Shown one piece after another: positions 33,548-43,478 of a stretch of DNA of 64,000 nt. The stretch covers positions 124,001 to 188,000 of the forward strand of contig VXBP01002352.1 of the NCBI GenBank assembly GCA_013400115.1. The letters are read 5' to 3'. This DNA comes from Rhinopomastus cyanomelas. Taxonomy: Eukaryota > Chordata > Aves > Bucerotiformes > Rhinopomastidae. Position 1 is the first letter of the stretch. Each line of letters opens with the position of its first letter. The position numbers were made by a program, and so were the translations under genes. Under the pieces are notes generated by a model, which made no database searches, had not been told where the DNA came from, and saw only the letters and a list, made by a program, of their open reading frames with translations.

Positions 33548-34119
33548 TACACAGGGTAAGTCCACAGGAGAGGTTCTCCTCCCCCTCTACTCTGCCCTGG
33601 TGAGACCACAGCTGGAATAGTGTGGCCAGTTCTGGGCCCTTCAGTTCCAGAAGGACATAGAACTGCTTGAGAGAGTCCAGCACAGAGTCACAAAGATGAT
33701 GAAGGGAGTGGAGCATCTCCCTGATGAGGAGAGGCTGAGGGAGCTGGGTCTCTTTTGTTTGGAGGAGACTGAGGGGCGACCTCATTAATGTTGATAAATA
33801 TGTGAAGGGTGGGTGTCAGGAGGATGGAGCCAGGCTCTTCTCAATGTCATCTAGTGATAGGACAAGGGGCAATGGGTGTGAGCTGGAACAGAGGAGGTTC
33901 CACATCAATGTAAGAAGGAACTTCTTCCCAGTGAGGGTGACGGAGCACTGGAAGGGGCTGCCCAGTGTTGTGGAGTCTGCTTCTCCGTAGACATTTAAAA
34001 CTCACCTTGGATATGTTGCTGTGAGACTGGATCTAGGTGATTCTGCTGTGGCAGGGGGATTGAACTAGATGGTCTTTTAAGGTCCCATCCAATCCCTAAT
34101 GTTCTGTGATTCTGTGAAG
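33548..34119 (+). mobile_element. CR1 LINE 3' end
   Basis: It contains ctctactctgccctggtgag, a decayed ORF2 tail, and the tail ccaatccctaatgttctgtg. Confidence 0.9.
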
Positions 34120-34976
34120 CAGAGAAAAATGCTCCTCTTTTACATGTTTATGGTAGTGAGAGAGTGTTACAGCAGATACCTCACTGAGACAAATACATCC
34201 AGCTACCTTTCCTCCAAGTGCTCATGTGTCTTGCTGCAGCTCCAGCTGTATTATGCTGACCACAGATCAGAACCTGCTCTCAAAGGAAATGGAACTTCTA
34301 CTTTTCACTTGTCCCTCCATGTGTTTTGGATGGTTTGATCATTAAACATCAATCCCTTTCCCTTCTTGTATTTAATTTTACCTGTTTGACACTCTCATGT
34401 GATCACTGCTGCAATGTCCATGGTAGTGCTGCGATGTCTCTGTGTGACAGAAGTTTCTGAGCTGTCTGTGTAGCCAAACCAGTTGTAGACTGGCCTGGCA
34501 ATGAAACTGTTTTCTCACTTGCACAGCTTGCTCAGCTCTGTGGTATGTTGGCTCCACCACTCTTCCTTTGAAGTTGAGAACACAACTCCCACTGATATTC
34601 ATGAGAAAAGGTGAGGGCAGCTCTAGGACAATGGCTCTGTGTACAGCACTGCTTCTCCTCTGGCCTGGGAGGTGTGTAGTGGTGTGGTGTGGTGACAGGC
34701 TCCGTCATCAACTGGCCTGTGATGCCCTGATCCAGGGCTTTTCACTCCCCAGCATTGCTGGAGTGGGGAGACACAGTTTTTCCAAGGTACAGGCCTGGCA
34801 GAGGTAACATGGGTGGGCATTTACCTGGTGAATCAGGGAAGGGAACTGAGCTCCAGTTGTCCCCATCCCCTTTGCTGTACCTCTGGACTTGCTAAGTCAA
34901 TCTAATTGAGTCAGCTGCAGCTCTCCTCTTTGGAACAAACAATCTTGCTTCCTTGAAGCAAGGTCCCCGAGCCTGG
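34120..34976 (+). other. Intergenic stretch without a recognised feature
   Basis: About 850 bases of non-repetitive sequence between two CR1 copies, with no motif I can name. Confidence 0.5.
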
Positions 34977-35390
34977 TTGTCTCCCTGATGAGGAAAGGCT
35001 GAGGAACCTGGGTCTCTTGAGCTTGGAGAAAAGGAAACTGAGGGGTGATCTCATTAACGTTTACAAATATGGAAAGGATGGGTATCAGGAGGATGGAGCC
35101 AGGCTCTGCTCAGTGTCATCTAGTGATAGGACAAGGAGCAATGCTTGTAAGCTGGAACATAGGAGGCTCCACATCAATATGAGAAGGAACTTCTTCACAA
35201 TGAGGGTGATAGAGCACTGGAAGGGGCTGCTCAGCCAGGTTGTGGAGTGTCTTTCTCTGGAAATGTTTAAAACCTGCCTGGATATGTTCCTGTGTGATTT
35301 GATCTAGGTGCTCCTGCTGTGGCAGGGGTATTGGACTAGATGATCTTTCGAGGTCCCTTCCAGTCCCTAATGCTCTGTGATTCTGTGATA
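34977..35390 (+). mobile_element. CR1 LINE 3' end
   Basis: It contains ctccctgatgaggaaaggct, cttcttcacaatgagggtga and the tail ttccagtccctaatgctctg. Confidence 0.9.
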
Positions 35391-36127
35391 CACTGCTAGC
35401 AAAAAGACACCAAGGACTCATCCAGAGAGGCACAAGAACACTGGTTGGAACAGTCCTGACTGTGCTCTTGAGGCAAGCACATATCTCATCCTCACCAGGA
35501 TCCTTATTCTACATCCTCCTGAGTGAGATAAGGAATTGCTCTTTGTGCTTCAAAAGACACAGCAGTGTTTGGGAATTTTGCTTTCATTCTGGATCAGAAT
35601 AAAAGAAACCCCAAACTGTCAACACATCCTTTGAAATGAAAATGGAAATGGAGATGGAACGGCAGAAATGAGGATCAGCGTTTAAGATTAACAAAGCCTT
35701 GGTTAATGTTTTCTTTCGAGGTAAAACATTTTGTTTTGACTTTTGCATTTCCACAGACATTCTGTAATTTCTTGTGTTGCTGTGGTGGTGAAAACCGCAG
35801 CTTAGTCCAGGAACCTGTAACACTGCCTTGGAGCTGAAGTATTTTGCTCAGACTGAAATAATGATGCTGACAGGAGATGGCACTTTCTCCAAAGGGGGAA
35901 AAAATGTGCCATGGGTGACTTGCTCCTGCAGAAACATCTCTCCCAAGTCCTTCTCAACCAGGTTAAACCCCTGCCATGATGGTGCAAAGCAGGTGCCCTC
36001 TCAGGGCCACCACCTTTATCTCCTTCCTCTTCTGCCTGTGGCTTCTAAAGGGCAGCTTGGTTTGAACACAGCTTCCTCAGCCCTGAGGCTGCAGGTGAAA
36101 AAACAGTGTGGTTTTAATCTCAATGAC

Positions 36128-36436
36128 CTTGTAGAAAGAGACAATCTCTTTTCACTTGTGTCCTGTGATAGGACAAGGGGCAGTGGGTGTTAGTTGGAGC
36201 ACTGGAAGTTCCACCTCACCATGAGGAAGAACTTCTGAACTGTGAGGGTCACAACGCACTGGAACAGGCTGCCCAGGGATGTTGTGGAGTCTCCTCTGGA
36301 GACTTTTAAGACCCATCTGGGTGTGTTTCTGTGTGACCTGTCTTAGGTTCTATGGTCCTGCTCAAGCACAGGGAGTTGGACTCCATGACCCCTGGAGGTC
36401 CCTTCCAATCCCTAGTGATCTGTGTATCTGTGTCTC
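36128..36436 (+). mobile_element. CR1 3' end, 'ATCTGTGTATCTG' tail class
   Basis: It contains gagacaatctcttttcactt and ends gacccctggaggtcccttcc then gtgatctgtgtatctgtg. The tail differs from the main class. Confidence 0.85.
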
Positions 36437-36924
36437 TGAGCAGCTTCGTGTCCCAGGGATGTACTGGGAGGGTGGTGTGAGAAAATAGCTTGGAAAGAAA
36501 ACTGTGCTGGCACTGGTTTGCCGTGGGCTCTCCAATTAATAGGGGAAAAGACGTGGGAACTTGATGTGTGTCAGTGAGGGGGCTGGTGGTTAATTTAGGT
36601 AAAGCCTAGAATGTTTTATCACATCTCACTGTTCCGATTTGTTATTTTCATCTCCTTGAGAGTACTCTTGCAAAATAAAAACCAACTCCCACCAATACCA
36701 TGTGTCTGTTTTCAGCCTTTGCTGGATTGAAGGCCCCACACATGAGCTATTCTGATCTTTTGACACTCAAGTCATCCAGAGCTATTAAAAGAGTAAAGAT
36801 TTTTAGTCATTTGCTCTGAGGAGGGGCATCATTTGTCTCAAAGCAGCAATGAGGTCCTTGAAAGACAACAAAAACAACAGAAAACTTTCACATTCTGGGT
36901 GGGTCAGAGATGAGTTTTTAGTGT
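36437..36924 (+). other. Intergenic stretch without a recognised feature
   Basis: Non-repetitive sequence between two CR1 copies. AATAAA occurs at 36675, with no gene assigned to it. Confidence 0.45.
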
Positions 36925-37371
36925 CATTTACAGAGGGTAGTGAGGATTATTAGGGGACTGGAGCACTTGCCTTCTGAGGAGAGATTGAGACATCTGTGAC
37001 TTTTAAGCTTGGAGAGGAGAAGGTTACGAGGGGACTGTCTATAAATCCACGAGGGCTGGGTGTCAAGAAGAAAGAGACAATCTCTTTTCACTTGCACCCT
37101 GTGATAGGACAAGGGGCAATCGGTGTCAGTTGGAGCATAGGAAGTTCCATCTCAACATGAGAGAAGCTTTCTTTACTGTGAGGGTTACTGAGCACTGGAA
37201 GGGGCTGCCCAGGGAGGTTATGGAGTCTCCCTCTCTGGAGATGTTTAAAACCTGCCTGGATATGTTTCTGTTTAACCCATCTTAGAGTCTATGATCCTGC
37301 TCAAGCAGGGGTTTTGGACTTGATGACCCCTGGAGGTCACTTCCAACCCCTAATGATCTGTGTATCTGCGT
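36925..37371 (+). mobile_element. CR1 3' end, 'ATCTGTGTATCTG' tail class
   Basis: It contains ggactggagcacttgccttc, gagacaatctcttttcactt and the tail cctaatgatctgtgtatctg. Confidence 0.9.
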
Positions 37372-38337
37372 TTACTGTGCCTCAGTCTCTACAGCTGTGA
37401 ACTAAACACCAAACCAACCACCCCACCAAGCCCCCTGACCTCCTTTTGTAAACCCTTTGATTCCTGTCCATGCACAGCATTTCCTGAAGACCTAAGTGGG
37501 TCCTGAAGCATCGGATTGTTCTCACTTCTCGCTCTTGGATTCAGCTGCATCTCACTTGTGGGAGACTGTATTGGATGGCTGCAGACTCTTTCAAAGCACA
37601 GCGATCGATTTGGGTTCAAACCAAGCTGAAATATCTCACAAATTGCTGTCACACATCAATAAATGGATTGCTTTAAGTCAGGTTAGGTCAGCGATCTCCT
37701 CATGTAAGCTTCATCACAAAAAAGTACCTGCTGGTCCTACACCCTCCAGCACTGGGCCCATTATTCTGTTGCCAGGAGTTGGACAATCTGTAATTCACTG
37801 GAAACTTTCAAAAGTCTTCTAATCCTAAACCTCAAGAGTAATTTTTTTGTTGTTTGTTTTTTGAGTTAAAGAACTTCCAGGGCAGCAAGATAAACTAGCT
37901 CAGCTGAGCCCTAACTGCTGCCTACCTGGGTATCCCCCCTTCTGCTTTCCGCATGTGCTGCAGCTCTCCCCTTGGTCAGCTGTCCTGGCCATGCTGGGCC
38001 AGCAGAGCCACTGCTGGTGTGGAGAACTAGACCTCTCCACTGGATCCACATGAAGAGAAAGAGAGGGAAGTACCGAAACACCTGTTCTGGGTCCTGTGTA
38101 GTCACTTTTTAAAGATCCAACAGAACAGCAATATATTTTCTCCGTTTTGTTTTATTTTTGTCTGTGAAGTGTGTGATGTTCATCCTGCTGTCACTTGGCT
38201 TCTAGTTTGTCCTAATTTCCGAGGTATTTCAGGAAGCTGAGAACGCAGTACATAATTATTCTGTGTAACTTAGATGTTTACTCCTGTGTTTGCCTTCAGA
38301 TGAGTATAAACCCAAGTCTTACAAAATCAGTGGCTGA
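37372..38337 (+). other. Intergenic stretch without a recognised feature
   Basis: About 1 kb of sequence with no repeat or coding region that I recognise. Confidence 0.5.
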
Positions 38338-38472
38338 TCACAGAATCACAGAGCATTAGGGACTGGAAGGGACCTCAAAAGATCATCCAGTCCAATCCCC
38401 CTGCCACAGCAGGATCATCTAGATCGAGTCGCACAGGAACCCATCCAGCCAGGTTTTAAGTCTCCAGAGAAG
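38338..38472 (-). mobile_element. CR1 3' end, antisense
   Basis: It contains cagagcattagggactggaa and gtccaatccccctgccacag. Confidence 0.9.
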
Positions 38473-38738
38473 ACTCGATCTGAGCTTCTTGTGTGTAAGA
38501 TGGATAAGACTGAGGTTTGTCTAAGTGCAAGACCTGGTCTGGTTCCCTTTGAAATCTCTCAGGTGTTTTGCAAAAGCTCAAAATAAATCAAAGCTGTCAG
38601 TTTAAACAAGTCTTTGTGCAAGAAGCAGAACAAAACCTCGATTGTAAAATCATTTCTGGTTGTTCTTTAAATGTCTGAGTGCACCACATCTCCTTTCCTT
38701 ACAAAGTGTTTCTTTCTGTATAGATCCTCAATAAATCA

Positions 38739-39051
38739 TTGAATCACAGAATGTTAGGGGTTGGAAGGGACCTCTAGAGATCATCTAGTCCAGCCCCCCT
38801 GCTAAAAGTGGAATCACCTAGGGCAAGTCCCATAGGGCTGCATCCAGAGTTGCCAAAGAAGACTCCACAACCCCTCTGGGCAGCCTGTGCCAGTGCTCCA
38901 TCACCCTCACAGTAAAGCAGCTTTTCCTAATGTTGAGGTGGAACCTCCTGTGCTCCAACTGGTACCTGTTGGCCCTCATCCTATCACATGGCACCACTGA
39001 AAAGAGACTGGACCCTTCTTCTTGACACCCACCCTTCAGCTATTCATGTGT
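38739..39051 (-). mobile_element. CR1 LINE 3' end, antisense
   Basis: It contains cacagaatgttaggggttgg, cacaacccctctgggcagcc and tatcacatggcaccactgaa. Confidence 0.9.
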
Positions 39052-39324
39052 ATAAATACTTCAAGAGCAGCAATAGGAACTGACGCACAGTGAAGTCAGA
39101 GCTCTCTGCGTATGTTTCACAACAAGGTGTGTCAAACACCTCACCAAGAAGAGTAATTACCACTGCTGACTCATTAATGAGAAACACAGTGGCCCAACTC
39201 ATTTGTTTGAGATCACACCGCGAATCAGCGATGAAGCCACCTCCATGCTTTACTTTTTTGTTCTCTAGGATTAGATTTAAATGCTTCTTCCTCGAGAAGG
39301 GAAAGAAAAAGTTGGTTTGCTGTG

Positions 39325-39872
39325 AACTGAGGTTCTTCTCCCCATCTGCTTTGCCTTAGTGAGGCCACAACTGGAGTACTGCATCCAGTTCTGCGCTCCC
39401 CAGTTCAAGAGGGATGAAGATCTGCTTGAAAGAGTCCAACGGAGAGCTATGAGGATGATTAAGGGATTGGAGCACCTGCCTTACGAGGAGAGACTGAGAG
39501 ACCTGGGGCTTTTTTGTTTGGAGAGGAGAAGACTGCGAGAGGATTTAATCACCGTCTATAAATCCATGAGGGCTGGGTGTCAAGAAGAAAGAGACAATCT
39601 CTTTTCACTTGTGTCCTGAGATAGGACAATGGGTGTCAGTTGGAGCACAGGAAGTTCCACCTCAACATGAGGAAGAACTTCTTTACTGTAAGGGTTACAG
39701 AGTGTTGGAACGAGCTGCCCAGGGAGGTTGTGGAGTCTCCTTCTCTGGAGACTTTTAAGACCAAGCTGGATATGTTCCTTTGTGACTTGTCCTAGGTTCT
39801 GTGGTCCTGCTCAAGCATGGGGGTTGGACTCAATGACCCCTGGAGGTCCTTTCCAACCCCTAATGATCTGTG
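39325..39872 (+). mobile_element. CR1 LINE 3' end, 'ATCTGTGT' tail class
   Basis: An open ORF2 tail frame reads RPQLEYCIQFCAPQFKRDED, LLERVQRRAMRMIKGLEHLP and LGLFCLERRRLREDLITVYK before a stop. The tail is cctaatgatctgtgtg. Confidence 0.92.
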
Positions 39873-40371
39873 TGTAATTTTTGAGTTGTGGTGGTGTGGG
39901 TTTCAATCCTCCCCTAAGCTGAGCTTCATCTTAAAATGCATTTGAAATCATCTTTGCGGCCACAAAAACCCTAATCTGACCAAACTGAAAGAACCAGAGA
40001 AGCTGCTCAGCAATGAAGGGCTGATGGCAGCAACAGCTGGTTCACCTTTCATGGAATCTAGTACAAAATGTGAAACAAAGGTCTTCCTTCAGCATCATCC
40101 CCAAGACATCACGAGTGATCATTTAATTACTGCACGACAAGTGTGCAGTAAGTGCCGCACTGCAGAGAGCACAAGTCCATTTTGTGTTTTCCAAATAAGA
40201 TACAAAAGGATCAGAACCAGGGGCATTTTCCCCTATTAAATAGATCCTGTGGAAATTGTCCTATTAGGCTGTGTCTAGCAAGACTGCACAGTGGTGGCTC
40301 CAGGGGCTTTGCAGTGCCTGCACCATGAGGTGGGACAACCAAACCTTGCATCCTGAGTGCACAGAAGTGGC

Positions 40372-40817
40372 TCTACAGTACCTACCCTCTGCCACAGCAG
40401 GACCTCCTAGATCCACTTGCATAGGAACGTGTCCAGGCGGGTTTAAATGTCTCCAGAGAAGGAGACTCCACAACAACCTTGAGCAGACCCTTCCAGTGCT
40501 CCATCACCCTCACCAGGGAGAAGCTCCTTCTCAGATTGCTGTGGAATCTCGTGTTCCAGCTCCCACCTGTTGCCCCTTGTCCATTCATCAGATGCCACTG
40601 AGCAGAGCCTGCCTCCATCCTCCTGACACCCACCCTTCACATATTTATCAGCATTAACGAGGTCACCCCTTGGTCTCCTTTTCTCCAAGTTAAAGAGACC
40701 CAGCTCCCTCAGTGTTTCTTTCTCAAGGAGATGTTCCACTCCCCTCATAATCTTCATGGCTCTGCACTGGACTCTCTCCAGCAGTTCTATGTCCTGGAAC
40801 TGAGGGGCCCAGAACTA
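40372..40817 (-). mobile_element. CR1 LINE, antisense, lacking its extreme 3' end
   Basis: It starts at cctctgccacagcaggacct, so the usual first ~50 bases (cacagaatgttaggg) are missing. It runs to tatgtcctggaactgagggg. Confidence 0.9.
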
Positions 40818-42820
40818 TAATTCTGAGTATCCTGGGAACAACTGTATTTTTTTCCATCTCCTTTAAGTGAACGGCCCAATTATGGGATTTATTTTGTTGG
40901 CTTTGATGAAACCTGTAAATATTCTTTAGGGTGATTGAATTTGGTCTCCAAGGGTGTTTTTAAGTAGAGTTGTGTGACTGTATTGGACTGTAATATGGGT
41001 GTTGGTGCCCCTATAGGCTTGTTTTGGCTGCTGGGATTCTTCAAGAGCAGTGAAGGAAGAGCTGAAAATTGAGAGTATGTGGGCAGCTCTGAGAATGATT
41101 ACAAAGAGCACAGTGGGGTGAGAACTGATGGGGTATTTGAGGGAAAATGTGGTCAGCTGGGGTGGGGGTAGGAGTCAGTTAAAAGAAGCTCTGCTGGAGG
41201 AAAGGTCTGGTCTCTGCTCTTCTGGTTTGCTGCAGATTGCAAAGGTAAGTCAGTATTTCTGTTGCTTTAACCTGGCTCTGATAGGTCTTTTAAGATAATA
41301 AGGTGGCCCTCGAGGAAAAGAGTGTTGACTAACCCCCAGTTTGACTGTTTGTCTCGGTATGGGCCTTCTGTCTTCAGTCCAGTACCCACCAATTGCTCTG
41401 AAACCTTCTGCTAACTCTTTTCACAACAGTGTTGAAGGGATTTCTCACTTGCTCACTGTGTGGGGTACCCACAGCTGTTTTAGGATTTGTTATTGCTATA
41501 GAGGGTATTTTACTGTTTAATTATGAAAGCAAACTAAGAGTTTCAGATAATAGAGGTGCCTAATGCTGGAACAGTATGTGAGTTACAGAGAGCCTTAGGC
41601 AGGAGAGTCAGGAACACTGTGAATGGTACCCACACCTCTGTGATGAGCAAAGTACTCAGAATGAAAACAGCAGCTGAATTCACCAGGTAGAGGGAGAGGT
41701 TTAGGGAACTTCACTACTTCCCATCTGCCTGACCACAGCCTCCACTGATAGCCAAGCACTAAGTTCTACTCTTCCTTAACAAAGCTTTTCATGGACTGAA
41801 ACAAGGATTTTGCACAGCTCACCTGTAAGTATGAAGCCTTAACTGTCCCTGTTAGTATCATATAGTCCACTAACAGCCAAGCGCTGGGAAGTGTCTTGAT
41901 TTTTATAAGTCAAATGTTTTTAAAATAAAAGCTGGGGTTTCTGTATGATGGGGTTGCCAGTGGGGACCACTACTTGTCTATCTTGTGGATTGTTTCCTGA
42001 GTGACGTGAAATCCACAAGGGGTCAGAGAAAGCTACTGGCAGCAGGGGACTGCTGGCTAGAGGTGTCAAGATCCTCCCTTGGCTGTCTGCAAACCCTGTC
42101 GCTTTGCTGGGACATCCAGCAACATTTCTAAGAAGCTCAGTGGTGTCAGAGATTTCTTTGTTATGAAGGTGGCACCTGGGAGAGTGGGAATGTTAGTACA
42201 GCCACAGCCCTTTTCAGGGGCTGCTCTGAGCTGGCACGGCAGTGTCTGTGTTTCTGCTGCAGACATGATCCCCTCTTGCTTGTGATCAGCCCCTGGTCAG
42301 CTGTGAGAGCAGCTGGGGCTGCGCTGCCTGCAGACACAGCCTCCCTAGGAGGTTAGGACACGGTCCAGGTCTATATTGGGATTTTACCTAACAGTAAAGC
42401 ACCGCCAATGTGCCAGCTCACATATGCCTCAAATAACACTATGCATCAATATTTGGTTACCTTATTTACAGCTTCTTTTTCTGCGTGTGTGCTAAATTAG
42501 CATTTCCCTTTCTTTCCAGGAACAGCCACTGCGTGTCACTCAGTCCTGCTGATGCATTTAGGATAGATGAGCCCTCTGTGTGGCCAGCTGGCTGCTGGGT
42601 TGCAGCCCCTGACCTCTGCTCTGGGCTCATCTGCTCTGTGCCAGCCTCCCCTCCTGCCCCACCTGGGGAACCCTGTCCAGGAGGCAGTGACAGGATGTCC
42701 CTGGAGTTCACCTCTTTGTCAGAGCTGTCCTGGCCATCCCTCCTGGGGACTGTGCCCCTCTGTTCCCCTCTGTTGAGAGCTCCTGGCCCTGCTCAGTCCA
42801 GCTCTGGGCGCCTCAGTGTA
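40818..42820. other. Intergenic stretch upstream of PPP4R2
   Basis: Two kilobases with no recognisable gene, RNA or repeat. The part from about 42540 is more GC-rich and carries an open frame judged to be chance. Confidence 0.5.
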
Positions 42821-42824
42821 GCGG

Positions 42825-43240
42825 GGACATGGAGCTGTTGGAGCAGAGCCAGAGGAGGCCCCAGAGGTGATGTGAGGGTGGAACCTCTGCTGTGGGGCCA
42901 GGCTGGGAGAGCTTGGGGGGTTCAGCTGGAGAAGAGAAGCCCCAGGAGACCTTAGTGCGGCCTTTCGGTGCTTAAAGGGGCCGGTAAGAAAGATGGGAAT
43001 AGATTCTCTAGCAGAGTCTGGTGTGACAGGACAAGGGGTGATGGTTTGCAACTAAAAGGGGGGGATTTGGATTAGGCAGAAGGAAGAAAATTGTTTACAG
43101 GGAGGGTGGTGAGACCCTGGCCAGGTTGCCCAGAAAGGTGGGAGAAACCCCATCCCTGGAAATATCCCAGGTTACGCTGGACCTTGGCGCTTTGGGCAAC
43201 CTCCCCTGGCTGCAGATGTCCCTGCTGTGGCTCCATGACT
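42825..43240 (+). mobile_element. CR1 copy running into the PPP4R2 CpG island
   Basis: It contains ggagcagagccagaggaggc, gacaggacaaggggtgatgg and ctggccaggttgcccagaaa. Its last ~115 bases belong to duplicated segment A, so the duplication crosses the repeat boundary. Confidence 0.75.
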
Positions 43241-43430
43241 GTAACACACGAGCCGGGCCCTAAGGGCGCCCACAGGAGTGGGCCCGAGGCAGTGACCACA
43301 GCTCCTCCCTCCTGGCGAGTACAAGTGACACAGGCACCGGGGAAGCGGCGGCGGGGTGGGGCTGGAGTGGACCTCACAGCTTCCCGCCCCTCTGGCCCCG
43401 CCCTCCCGCGCGTCCCCGCCCCTGTGGGGC
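43124..43430 (+). repeat. Duplicated segment A, copy 1 (307 bp)
   Basis: This segment recurs base for base, as far as I can read, at 43937-44243. It starts inside a CR1 tail (ggttgcccag) and ends in the CpG island (ctgtggggc). Confidence 0.9.
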
Positions 43431-43452
43431 GGGCTGAGGGGCTGTCGGGGCN

Positions 43453-43478
43453 CGAGCGGCTGCAGGAGGCTCTGAAAG
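43453..43478 (+). CDS. PPP4R2: PPP4R2 exon 1 (start codon missing at N)
   Basis: GAG CGG CTG CAG GAG GCT CTG AAA G encodes ERLQEALK and ends at donor AAAG|GTGGTG. The phase agrees with exon 2. The N at 43452 is a gap of unknown true length and hides the initiator. Confidence 0.88.

Noticed and set aside
42485..42955. 156-codon open frame upstream of PPP4R2
   Set aside because: It overlaps a CR1 copy at its end, and the composition follows local GC content.
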